The translations under genes and the position numbers were made by a program. From Actinomycetota bacterium (GTDB lineage: Bacteria > Actinomycetota > Actinomycetes > Mycobacteriales > Mycobacteriaceae), in contig JAFDWN010000027.1 of assembly GCA_018268465.1 (NCBI GenBank), forward strand, positions 1-32,425: a DNA stretch of 32,425 nt, written 5' to 3'. The notes beneath the pieces are model-generated. The model worked only from the letters and a program-made list of their open reading frames with translations, made no database searches and was not told where the DNA came from. Below are positions 16,596 through 24,008 of the stretch, piece by piece (the first letter of the stretch is position 1; each line of letters begins with the position of its first letter).

Positions 16596-17048
16596 TCAAC
16601 CGACCGGCGCGATGAGGGTCTGGCCCGCGGCCAGCGCCACGGAGTCTAGGTCGTTGAGCTCACGGATGCGGTCCACGACGGCGCTCACCGGTGCGTCGGG
16701 GGCCACCCGCCGCGCGATGTGCTGCAGAGTCTCCCCCGATTGGACCTGGACCACGGCCAACCGCCCCGGCACCGTCGCCTGCTCGCCCGTCACCCCGCCG
16801 AGCTGGGCGACGAGACCGAGCCAGACCGTGATGGCGGCTGCCACCAGCGCCAGCAGCACCGTCGTCGCCGGGGTGACCGGTCTGGGCCGGTGCGATGCCC
16901 TCGACACGAGCACACCCGTGCCGCGGTAGCGCACCGGCGCACCCTGCGGACGTCGCGATATCGACCGCCCCGTCCCGCGGGAAGGGCGGCGGACATCCGG
17001 CCGCGCGCACTGCCCCACATGGTCCATACGTGCGTCGAGAATGGTCAT
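16596..17048 (-). CDS. chiZ: LysM-domain cell-division inhibitor / cell-wall protein (ChiZ-type, Rv2719c-like)
   Basis: 150 residues. An Arg-rich cytoplasmic N-terminus (about residues 1-58) is followed by one membrane helix ([22 protein letters not shown], about 59-80). The extracytoplasmic LysM domain follows ([17 protein letters not shown] to [11 protein letters not shown]), which binds peptidoglycan. M. tuberculosis ChiZ is DNA-damage inducible, arrests division and is reported to have cell-wall hydrolase activity. The position between nrdR and divergent lexA and the LexA-box-like sites upstream support the same role. ATG 17048 has AAGGGA about 9 bases upstream. A TAGATT -10 element on this strand lies at 17095-17090. 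Confidence 0.88.
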   Translation of the reverse strand: MTILDARMDHVGQCARPDVRRPSRGTGRSISRRPQGAPVRYRGTGVLVSRASHRPRPVTPATTVLLALVAAAITVWLGLVAQLGGVTGEQATVPGRLAVVQVQSGETLQHIARRVAPDAPVSAVVDRIRELNDLDSVALAAGQTLIAPVG

Positions 17049-17089
17049 CGGCCTATCCCTTCGAGTCAGCGTTTTCGCTCTGGTGTTCG

Positions 17090-17095
17090 AATCTA
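17090..17095 (-). promoter_or_regulatory. Candidate -10 element (TAGATT) for chiZ
   Basis: Reading leftward, TAGATT fits TANNNT and would start transcription near 17083, about 35 bases before ATG 17048. The two LexA-box-like sites at 17097-17132 cover the spacer and the -35 area, so LexA bound there would block the promoter. Confidence 0.5.
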
Positions 17096-17096
17096 G

Positions 17097-17112
17097 TCGA
17101 TCACACGTTCGA
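17097..17112. promoter_or_regulatory. LexA box (SOS box) A, chiZ side
   Basis: TCGATC-ACAC-GTTCGA matches the mycobacterial SOS consensus TCGAAC-N4-GTTCGA at 11 of 12 positions. It lies directly upstream of the chiZ -10 candidate. Confidence 0.75.
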
Positions 17113-17116
17113 ACGG

Positions 17117-17132
17117 TAGAACATGTGATCGA
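17117..17132. promoter_or_regulatory. Second LexA-box-like site B, chiZ side
   Basis: TAGAAC-ATGT-GATCGA matches the SOS consensus at 10 of 12 positions, one mismatch in each half. It starts exactly 20 bases from box A, two helical turns, so two LexA dimers could bind on the same face. Confidence 0.5.
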
Positions 17133-17198
17133 ACTGTTGCCTCACCCTAGAACGGGGTACCGACAGAATTCGCGGCATGCGCACGGGCACGACACGCC

Positions 17199-17214
17199 TC
17201 GAACACATGTTTGA
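17199..17214. promoter_or_regulatory. LexA box (SOS box) C, lexA autoregulation
   Basis: TCGAAC-ACAT-GTTTGA matches the SOS consensus at 11 of 12 positions. It overlaps the start of the lexA -35 hexamer (17211-17216), as expected for autorepression. Confidence 0.85.
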
Positions 17215-17239
17215 TTAATGTTCATGCGGCGACTACATT
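17211..17239 (+). promoter_or_regulatory. lexA promoter giving a leaderless mRNA
   Basis: TTGATT (17211-17216) and TACATT (17234-17239) are separated by 17 bases. ATG 17247 is 7 bases after the -10 element, so transcription would start at or one base from the start codon. No Shine-Dalgarno is present, which agrees with a leaderless transcript. Confidence 0.7.
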
Positions 17240-17246
17240 CGGCGCC

Positions 17247-17963
17247 ATGAGCGACGACAGCAGCGATACGCCCGACGCCGCCGGGACCGACGGCGCGGCC
17301 GCCGGCCGCCGCGGCCTCGATTCGGGATTGACCGAACGTCAGCGCACCATCCTCGAAGTCATTCGCGCTTCGGTCACCGGACGCGGCTATCCCCCGAGCA
17401 TCCGCGAGATCGGTGACGCCGTCGGCCTGACGTCGACGTCCTCCGTCGCCCACCAACTGCGCACCCTCGAGCGCAAGGGATACCTGCGCCGCGACCCCAA
17501 TCGCCCGCGTGCGGTCGACGTGCGGGGTATCGACGATCCCGCAACCCCGCTGGTCACCACCGATGTCGCGGGATCAGACGCGCTTCCCGAGCCCACCTTC
17601 GTCCCGGTGCTGGGCCGCATCGCGGCGGGTGGCCCGATCCTGGCCGAGCAAGCCGTCGAAGACGTCTTCCCGTTGCCCCGCGCCCTCGTCGGGGAGGGAT
17701 CGCTGTTCCTGCTCAAGGTGGTGGGCGATTCGATGGTGGACGCGGCCATCTGCGACGGCGACTGGGTGGTCGTGCGTCAGCAGAACGTCGCCGACAACGG
17801 CGACATCGTCGCTGCCATGATCGACGGCGAAGCAACCGTCAAGACCTTCAAACGCACCCGCGGTCAGGTGTGGCTCATGCCGCACAATCCGGCGTTCGAC
17901 CCCATCCCCGGTAACGACGCCGCCGTGCTGGGCAAGGTCGTCACCGTCATCCGCAAGATCTGA
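17247..17963 (+). CDS. lexA: LexA repressor (SOS response)
   Basis: 238 residues. The winged helix-turn-helix is in the N-terminal part ([37 protein letters not shown]). The self-cleavage site is the Ala127-Gly128 bond in GRIAAGGP. The serine-lysine dyad is Ser162 (GDSM) and Lys199 (TVKTFK). LexA represses DNA-damage genes and cleaves itself when stimulated by RecA filaments. I chose ATG 17247 over in-frame codons back to 17211 because those would lie inside the promoter and SOS box. The first 24 residues are a low-complexity Asp/Ala/Gly leader, as in mycobacterial LexA. It diverges from chiZ and converges on the LGFP gene with a 6-base gap. Confidence 0.98.
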   Translation: MSDDSSDTPDAAGTDGAAAGRRGLDSGLTERQRTILEVIRASVTGRGYPPSIREIGDAVGLTSTSSVAHQLRTLERKGYLRRDPNRPRAVDVRGIDDPATPLVTTDVAGSDALPEPTFVPVLGRIAAGGPILAEQAVEDVFPLPRALVGEGSLFLLKVVGDSMVDAAICDGDWVVVRQQNVADNGDIVAAMIDGEATVKTFKRTRGQVWLMPHNPAFDPIPGNDAAVLGKVVTVIRKI

Positions 17964-17969
17964 ATCGGG

Positions 17970-20153
17970 TCACTCGCCTTTGACGAAACCGTTGGTGCGG
18001 GCGAATTCTTCGCTGGCGAACCATATTTCGGCCACGGCGTCGTCGTAGGGGTCGCTGCCGGGCGACCAGTACAGCCCGGAGCCGATGTTGGCCTTGATCA
18101 GATAGCCGTCGGGGGCTTCGCGCGGATCGTCGAGAGGCAGATGGATCGCAGTGCGCCCGGGTGTCGGTTCCTCGATACTTATCGCCGCATGCCGGCCCGT
18201 ATGCGATTCGGATTCGGCGTCCTCCGCCGCCGGCGCGGTCTCGACGAGTTCGGGCGGCGCACCGCCGTCGCCGCCGGGTGCTGCGACCTCCTCGCCGGTG
18301 GGCTCGGGCGTGCCGCCACCCTCGTCCGATACCGCGTCGACCCACCGGGGCATGACGTCACCCTCGTCCGGCACCGCGAGCGGCACCGGAACCTCCTCGC
18401 CGGCGGGCTCGGGCATCACGGCCTCCGGCGCCACGGCCTCCTCGTCGGTGGCGTCGGCGCGCTCCGGCTCGGCGCTTACCTCAGCGACACCGTGACCGGT
18501 GGGATCCTCGCCCGCATCGACGGATTCGATACGCGTGGGAGTGGTGTCGACCGAATCCGGGTCGGGCTCCCCGCCGAACAGGTCACCCGGCGCCGCAGCC
18601 GGCAGCGACCCGCCCGCGGTGTCGCCGGTGGGGGCGAACCCCCACGGCCCCTCGGCGGGACCCGGCCCGCGGGGCGCGGCCGTCACCTCGCCGTAGCGCT
18701 CGGCGCTGAGGATGTCGTCGTCGCCGGCGCGCGCGGGCTGGTCGTGCCCGCCGCCGAACGGGTTCTCGTCGAAGCGGCCGTCGTCGTCGCGGCGACTGCG
18801 GTTCCACAGCACCGCACCGCCCACCAACGCCGCCAGCACCACGACCGGTACCAGCGCGAGCAGCCACCACCAGTTCCAGTGGAACCGGAAGGACTTGTCC
18901 GCGTCGTCCGCCGCGGCCTGCGGCGCGGTCGGGGGCGCCTTGGGCGGTTCCACACCGGGCACCTGCAGACCCGACAGGGGCGCGGCCAGATTCGGCGGCT
19001 CCGTCGTGAAGCGGTTCGTGGTCTTGTCCCACGAAACGACGCCGCCGCTGAAGCGCTGTGTGACGACGTCGCCGTTCTCGGTCTGGTCGGCTACCGGAGC
19101 GCCGAGCGCGCCCGCCGCGCCGTCGAGTTTCGCCCACGCCGCGTTCATGGCGCCGCGCACGATCACCGGACCGTAGTCGGGGGTCCAGAAGATGACGGGT
19201 TCGTCCTCGGCCGAGAAGGTGACCATCCTGCTGTTGGGCCCCAGCCCGCCCTCGACCTCGCTGCTGGTCGGGAAACCTAGGTCGCCTTCGGGACCGCCGA
19301 CACTCTCGTATTTCTCCAGCACCTGCCCGGTGACCACATTGGCGCCCGTCTCGGGGCTGTAGAAGATCTTGCCGCCGGCGAAGTCCTGGCCGAAGCCGCC
19401 GGTTCCGATCGGGTACTGCGGGCCCTGCGCGGCGCCCAACGGCCCCAGCGGGCCGCCCGACGCCCGGCGCGCCGCGTTGATGGCCGACGTCGGATCGCTC
19501 GGGACCGCCAGGCCCTTCAATTGGTCCGCCAGTTCGGGCGGGACCGTCGTGAAGGTGTTGTCCCTGCGATTCCACGCCACCTGGCCGCCGGTGAACTTCT
19601 GGGAGACGATGTCGCCGCGGAAGACCTCGTCTTCGGCGGGCACGCCCAGCGGGCCGGCGGAGCCACCGAGCTTGTCCCACGCCGCATTGATCGCGCCGCG
19701 CACCACGTGCGCCCCCGTCGCGGGGGTCCAGAAGATCACCGGTTTGTCGGAGGCACTGAATATGGTGTTGCGACTGTCCGGCCCGATCCGGCCGGGCCCC
19801 TCGTCGATAGTCGGGAATCCCAGATCGCTGTCGGCGGGTCCGCCGAGCGCCTCATACTTCGCCAGGATCGCGCCCTGCATGATCCGCGCGCCGCTGGCCG
19901 GGGTGAAGAAGATCTTGCCGCCGGCGAAATCCTGGCCGAACCCCCCGCCCACCGGATACACATCGCCCTGGCGGGCACCCAAAGGGCCCGTCGGCCCGCC
20001 ATTGGTCACCCACGCGGCGGTGATCGCGTCATTCGCGTCCGTCTCGGGTGTGGCGGCGGCCACCGGCGCCAGCAGAACCGTCGCCGCCGCCGCCAAGAGA
20101 CCCAGCCCGATTCGCCGCGTCACGGCGCTCAGCAAGCTACGCCGGCCCCTCAT
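17970..20153 (-). CDS. Secreted/membrane-anchored LGFP-repeat protein with C-terminal sunset-like domain
   Basis: 727 residues corresponding to M. tuberculosis Rv2721c. A signal sequence (RRIGLGLLAAAATVLLAPVAAA) probably ends near residue 34. Two tandem copies of a roughly 180-residue module follow (about 43-218 and 224-397). Each carries several LGFP-type repeats with marks such as GPLGA, FGQDFAGGKIF, DLGFPT, IFWTP and RFSGG/KFTGG. LGFP repeats are thought to tether proteins to the mycolyl-arabinogalactan wall. A membrane helix lies at about 428-450. After it come an acidic Pro/Glu-rich cytoplasmic stretch (about 452-680) and a C-terminal block (YLIKANIGSGLYWSPGS then AEIWFASEEFARTNGF) resembling the actinobacterial sunset domain. 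ATG 20153 has GGGAGG about 5 bases upstream. It lies 207 bases downstream of fadE20 on the same strand. Confidence 0.85.
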   Translation of the reverse strand: MRGRRSLLSAVTRRIGLGLLAAAATVLLAPVAAATPETDANDAITAAWVTNGGPTGPLGARQGDVYPVGGGFGQDFAGGKIFFTPASGARIMQGAILAKYEALGGPADSDLGFPTIDEGPGRIGPDSRNTIFSASDKPVIFWTPATGAHVVRGAINAAWDKLGGSAGPLGVPAEDEVFRGDIVSQKFTGGQVAWNRRDNTFTTVPPELADQLKGLAVPSDPTSAINAARRASGGPLGPLGAAQGPQYPIGTGGFGQDFAGGKIFYSPETGANVVTGQVLEKYESVGGPEGDLGFPTSSEVEGGLGPNSRMVTFSAEDEPVIFWTPDYGPVIVRGAMNAAWAKLDGAAGALGAPVADQTENGDVVTQRFSGGVVSWDKTTNRFTTEPPNLAAPLSGLQVPGVEPPKAPPTAPQAAADDADKSFRFHWNWWWLLALVPVVVLAALVGGAVLWNRSRRDDDGRFDENPFGGGHDQPARAGDDDILSAERYGEVTAAPRGPGPAEGPWGFAPTGDTAGGSLPAAAPGDLFGGEPDPDSVDTTPTRIESVDAGEDPTGHGVAEVSAEPERADATDEEAVAPEAVMPEPAGEEVPVPLAVPDEGDVMPRWVDAVSDEGGGTPEPTGEEVAAPGGDGGAPPELVETAPAAEDAESESHTGRHAAISIEEPTPGRTAIHLPLDDPREAPDGYLIKANIGSGLYWSPGSDPYDDAVAEIWFASEEFARTNGFVKGE

Positions 20154-20242
20154 CCAACCTCCCGCGCTCTCGGCTAACTGCTCCGAAACGTATCCCGTGC
20201 CGCGTCCCTGCGCGTCAGCGGGCGATGGCTGAGGCGCAACGG

Positions 20243-20270
20243 CGGTCTGCGCAAAATACCTTGCAGACCG
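20243..20270 (-). terminator. Inverted repeat after fadE20 (possible terminator)
   Basis: CGGTCTGC (20243-20250) and GCAGACCG (20263-20270) form a perfect 8-bp stem with a 12-base loop. It lies about 90 bases beyond the fadE20 stop and ahead of the LGFP gene start on the same strand. It could end fadE20 transcription or serve as an operator for the LGFP gene. Confidence 0.4.
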
Positions 20271-20360
20271 TCGACACGTGCACGGTTGACGGGCCATGTC
20301 GCGGTTTTGGGTGCCCGCCGGGGCGCCGGTTGCCCGGGCGGTCTTCGATCTCACGCGGGG

Positions 20361-21533
20361 TCAAACGCCCAGGCTGCGCCCGATGATCTCCTTCATGATC
20401 TCGGTGGTTCCGCCATAGATCGTCTGTACCCGGGCGTCGAGATATGCGCGCGCGATGGGGTATTCGCGCATGTACCCGTAGCCGCCGAACAGCTGCAGGC
20501 ATCGATCGATCAGATGTACCTGCTTCTCGGTGCTGTACCACTTGGCCATCGCCGCCTGCTCGACGGTGAGCTTCTCGTCGAGGTGCAGCCGGATGAACTC
20601 GTCAACCATCATCCGCACCACGGTGGCCTCGGTGGCCAGCTCAGCCAGCACGAACCTGCTGTTCTGGAAGCTCCCGATGGGTTTGCCGAACGCCTTGCGC
20701 TCCTTGGTGTACTCCAGCGTCTGCTCGAGGACCGCCTCCATCGCTGCGGCGGCCATCACCGCGATCGAGATCCGCTCCTGGGGCAGGTTCTGCATCAGGT
20801 ACACGAAACCCATGCCCTGCTCACCGAGGAGATTCTCGACCGGCACCTCCACGTCGGTGAACGACAACTCGGCGGTGTCCTGGGCGTCCAGCCCGATTTT
20901 GTCGAGGTGGCGCCCGCGTTCGAATCCGGCCATGCCCCGCTCGACGACCAGCAGCGAGAAACCCATCGCGCCCTTGTCCGGGTCGGTCTGGGCCACGACG
21001 ATGACCAGGTCGGAGTTGATGCCGTTGGTGATGAACGTCTTGGCGCCGTTGAGTATGTAGTGGTCGCCGGTTCTGACCGCACGGGTCTTGATGCCCTGCA
21101 GGTCACTTCCGGTGCCGGGCTCGGTCATCGCGATCGCGGTGATCAATTCGCCGGTGCAGAACTTCGGCAGCCAGCGCTGCTTCTGCTCGTCGTCGGTCAG
21201 GCGCAGCAGGTAAGGCGCGACGACGTCGTTGTGCAGCCCGAAACCGAGGCCGCTGTAGCGCCCGGCAACCGCCTCCTCGGTGAGGATCACGTTGTACCGG
21301 AAGTCCCCGTTGCCACCCCCGCCGTACTCCTCCGGCACGGCCATCCCCAGAAAGCCCTGTTTGCCGGCCTCCAGCCACACGCCGCGGTCGACGATCTTGT
21401 CTTTTTCCCACTGGTCGTGGTGCGGCGCGACGTGCCGGTCCAGGAATGCCCGGAACGACTCCCGGAACAGCTCGTGCTCGGGCTCGAAGAGGGTGCGTTC
21501 GTATTGGACGACGGACTTGCTTCCAGAACCCAT
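20361..21533 (-). CDS. fadE20: Acyl-CoA dehydrogenase FadE20
   Basis: 390 residues, close to M. tuberculosis FadE20. It is an FAD enzyme that introduces the alpha-beta double bond in acyl-CoA beta-oxidation. Visible marks: GFLGMAVPEEYGGGG, ITAIAMTEPGTGSDLQGIKT (signature 1), a GSFQN/RKAFGKPI helix, QLFGGYGYMREYPIARAYLDARV (signature 2) and QTIYGGTTEIMKEIIGRSL. Glu253 in LPQERISIA is at the position used as catalytic base by long-chain and isovaleryl-type dehydrogenases, while the medium-chain-type Glu before GT is Gly here. This supports a long- or branched-chain class (family knowledge). ATG 21533 has GGAGG 7 bases upstream. The control region is shared with the divergent molybdoenzyme and has a perfect palindrome at 21578-21593. 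Confidence 0.96.
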   Translation of the reverse strand: MGSGSKSVVQYERTLFEPEHELFRESFRAFLDRHVAPHHDQWEKDKIVDRGVWLEAGKQGFLGMAVPEEYGGGGNGDFRYNVILTEEAVAGRYSGLGFGLHNDVVAPYLLRLTDDEQKQRWLPKFCTGELITAIAMTEPGTGSDLQGIKTRAVRTGDHYILNGAKTFITNGINSDLVIVVAQTDPDKGAMGFSLLVVERGMAGFERGRHLDKIGLDAQDTAELSFTDVEVPVENLLGEQGMGFVYLMQNLPQERISIAVMAAAAMEAVLEQTLEYTKERKAFGKPIGSFQNSRFVLAELATEATVVRMMVDEFIRLHLDEKLTVEQAAMAKWYSTEKQVHLIDRCLQLFGGYGYMREYPIARAYLDARVQTIYGGTTEIMKEIIGRSLGV

Positions 21534-21577
21534 GGCAGACCTCCGGGCGTATACGGTTGCCATCGACCCTATACCAC

Positions 21578-21593
21578 CCAACCGGATGGTTGG
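21578..21593. promoter_or_regulatory. Palindromic operator candidate between fadE20 and the molybdoenzyme gene
   Basis: CCAACC-GGAT-GGTTGG is a perfect 6+6 inverted repeat with a 4-base centre, of the kind bound by TetR-family regulators of lipid catabolism. On the fadE20 strand it lies just upstream of a TAGGGT -10 candidate (21571-21566). It is about 40 bases before both start codons, so a single protein could control both genes. Confidence 0.5.
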
Positions 21594-21621
21594 CTTGACG
21601 ATGACGCTTGCGGCGCCGCCC

Positions 21622-21627
21622 TAGACT
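21622..21627 (+). promoter_or_regulatory. Candidate -10 element (TAGACT) for a leaderless molybdoenzyme mRNA
   Basis: TAGACT fits TANNNT and ends 7 bases before ATG 21635, which lacks a ribosome-binding site. A TTGACG at 21595-21600 is a good -35 sequence but with a long 21-base spacer. Confidence 0.45.
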
Positions 21628-21634
21628 CCGATAC

Positions 21635-23947
21635 ATGGTCGGAGACACCGTCGACGCCCCCACCACTTTGACGCACTGGGGTGCCTTCACCGCGGCGGTC
21701 GCCGACGGCGACATCGCCGCGGTCACCCCACCGGCGGGCGACACCGACCCGTCGCCGCTGCTGGGCAACCTCGCCGGTTCGATCCGGCACCGGTCACGCG
21801 TCGCCGCGCCGGCCGTCCGCCGGGGTTGGCTGCAGGACGGTCCTGGGCCGAGCACCGCCCGCGGCGCCGACGAGTTCGTCACCGTCTCGTGGGATGACCT
21901 GACCGAATTGCTGGCAGCCGAACTGCGCCGCATCGCCGACACCCACGGCAACGAGGCCATCTACGGCGGCTCGTACGGCTGGGCCAGTGCCGGTCGCTTC
22001 CACCACGCGCAGAGCCAGGTGCACCGGTTCCTGAAACTGCTGGGCGGATACACGTTCTCGCGGCATTCGTACAGCCTCGGGGCGACCGGCGTCATCATGC
22101 CGCGGGTGGTGGGCACCCATGACGACCTGTTCAAACGCTCCACCGCCTGGGACGTCATCGTCGAGCACACCGATCTGCTGGTGTGCTTCGGCGGCGTAGG
22201 CCTGAAGAACACCGGGATCAATCACGGCGGCACCACCGGCCACCCCGCCCGCGGTGCGCTGAACAGGTTTCGTCAGCGCGGCGGGCGGATCGTGTCGTTC
22301 TCCCCGCTGCGCGACGACGTCGACGGCGACTGCGAGTGGCACGCCCCGGTGCCGGGCACCGACGTCGCGATCATGCTCGCCCTCGCATATGTGCTGGCCA
22401 CCGAATCCCTGGCCGACCGCGACTTCCTCGACCGCTATTGCACCGGCTACGACCGCTTCGAGCGGTACCTGCTGGGCAGCGACGACGGTGTGCCCAAATC
22501 CCCGCAGTGGGCGGCGGCACTATGTGGTCTGCCCGCCGACGATCTGACCCGTTTGGCCCGCCGGATGGCCGGCTGCCGCACGATCGTGACCGTCAGCTGG
22601 TCGCTGCAGCGGGTCAGGCACGGCGAGCAGGCGCCCTGGATGGGCTTGACACTGGCCGCCATGCTCGGTCAGATCGGTCTTCCCGGAGGCGGTTTCGGGC
22701 ACGGCTACGGTTCGATGAACGAACCGGGACTGCCCCCCGTGCGATTCGGGCTGCCGAGCCTGCCGCAGGGGCCCAACCCGGTCACGGCGTTCATCCCCGT
22801 CGCCGCGATCAGCGACATGTTGCTGCACCCGGGGGAACCGTTCGACTACAACGGGTCGACCCTGACCTACCCGGACATCAAGTGCGTGTACTGGGCGGGG
22901 GGCAATCCGTTCCACCACCACCAGAACATCCCGCGGCTGCGCAGGGCACTGTCGAGGGTGGACACCATCGTGGTGCACGACCCGTACTGGACGGCGATGG
23001 CCAAACACGCCGACATCGTCGTCCCCTCGACGACGGCGTTCGAACGCGACGACTACTCCGGCTCGCGCAACGATCCGCTGCTGGTCGCGATGCCCAAACT
23101 GACCGAGCCGTACGCCCAGTCGCAAGACGATTACACGACGTTCGCCGCCCTCGCCGAGCGGCTGGGCTTCGGCGACCGCTTCACCGAGGGCCGCACCGCC
23201 GCGCAATGGCTCCGCCACATGTACGAGAAGTGGTCCGCGGGAATAGATTTCGATGTACCGGACTACGACGAGTTCTGGCGCCGGGGCAGTGTGCGGCTGC
23301 CGACGGAACCGGGCCTGACCCTGCTTGCGGACTTCCGGGCCGACCCGCTCGCCCACCGGCTGGCCACACCCAGCGGCCGGATCGAGATCTTCTCCGAGGA
23401 CATCGCCGGCTTCGGCTACGACGACTGCGCCGGACACCCCACGTGGTTCGAGCCGGCCGAGTGGCTGGGCGGCGAGCGGGCGCTGACCTATCCGCTGCAT
23501 CTGATCGCCAACCAGCCGGCATCTCGCCTGCACAGCCAGCTCGACGGCGGGGGCACCAGCCAGGGCACGAAAGTACAAGGCCGCGAACCTATTCGGATGC
23601 ACCCCGTCGATGCGGCGGCGCGCGGCCTGGCGGCGGGCGACGTGGTGCGGGTGTTCAACGATCGCGGATCCTGTCTGGCCGGTGTCGTCGTCGACGACGG
23701 CCTGCGACCCGATGTGGTGCAGCTGTCGACGGGCGCCTGGTTCGATCCCGCCGATCCGGCCGATCCCGACGCGATGTGCGTGCACGGCAACCCCAACGTG
23801 CTGACCGCCGACGTGGGCACCTCCGCACTGGCCCGTGGCTGCACCGGTGCCCACGTGCTGGTGCAGGTGGAGAGGTTCACCGGCCCGCTGCCGCCGGTGC
23901 GGGCCCACGAACCGCCGGTGTTCGTCGCGCCCGAGCACCGAATGTGA
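21635..23947 (+). CDS. Molybdopterin-dependent oxidoreductase, BisC/DMSO-reductase (sulfoxide/N-oxide reductase) type
   Basis: 770 residues of the DMSO reductase family. It has no N-terminal Fe-S cysteine motif and no Tat or Sec signal, so it is probably cytoplasmic like E. coli BisC. In YGGSYGWASAGRFHHAQ, Tyr114 and Trp116 match active-site residues of Rhodobacter DMSO reductase. Ser147 in HSYSLGA matches the serine that ligates molybdenum. Cofactor-binding stretches include GGNPFHHHQN, HDPYWTAMAKHADIVVPSTT and, near the C-terminus, LIANQPASRLHSQLDGGG. Likely substrates are biotin sulfoxide, methionine sulfoxide or N-oxides, but the sequence does not decide. M. tuberculosis has a relative (Rv1442, bisC) elsewhere on its chromosome. 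ATG 21635 has no Shine-Dalgarno and probably starts a leaderless mRNA. The FmdE-like gene follows after 61 bases. Confidence 0.9.
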   Translation: MVGDTVDAPTTLTHWGAFTAAVADGDIAAVTPPAGDTDPSPLLGNLAGSIRHRSRVAAPAVRRGWLQDGPGPSTARGADEFVTVSWDDLTELLAAELRRIADTHGNEAIYGGSYGWASAGRFHHAQSQVHRFLKLLGGYTFSRHSYSLGATGVIMPRVVGTHDDLFKRSTAWDVIVEHTDLLVCFGGVGLKNTGINHGGTTGHPARGALNRFRQRGGRIVSFSPLRDDVDGDCEWHAPVPGTDVAIMLALAYVLATESLADRDFLDRYCTGYDRFERYLLGSDDGVPKSPQWAAALCGLPADDLTRLARRMAGCRTIVTVSWSLQRVRHGEQAPWMGLTLAAMLGQIGLPGGGFGHGYGSMNEPGLPPVRFGLPSLPQGPNPVTAFIPVAAISDMLLHPGEPFDYNGSTLTYPDIKCVYWAGGNPFHHHQNIPRLRRALSRVDTIVVHDPYWTAMAKHADIVVPSTTAFERDDYSGSRNDPLLVAMPKLTEPYAQSQDDYTTFAALAERLGFGDRFTEGRTAAQWLRHMYEKWSAGIDFDVPDYDEFWRRGSVRLPTEPGLTLLADFRADPLAHRLATPSGRIEIFSEDIAGFGYDDCAGHPTWFEPAEWLGGERALTYPLHLIANQPASRLHSQLDGGGTSQGTKVQGREPIRMHPVDAAARGLAAGDVVRVFNDRGSCLAGVVVDDGLRPDVVQLSTGAWFDPADPADPDAMCVHGNPNVLTADVGTSALARGCTGAHVLVQVERFTGPLPPVRAHEPPVFVAPEHRM

Positions 23948-24008
23948 ACTGGCTGCCAAGTTTTCGCGAGAAACCCGCAGTAGGTTCACACTGGGAGTAG
24001 GGGAATCC

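Noticed and set aside
20320-20345. GC-rich imperfect inverted repeat near the fadE20 stop
   Set aside because: Arms mismatch at several positions; the perfect 8-bp stem at 20243-20270 is a better terminator candidate.
23943-23990. 7-bp inverted repeat TGTGAAC...GTTCACA around the gap after the molybdoenzyme gene
   Set aside because: Short arms with a 34-base separation that overlap a stop codon; likely chance.
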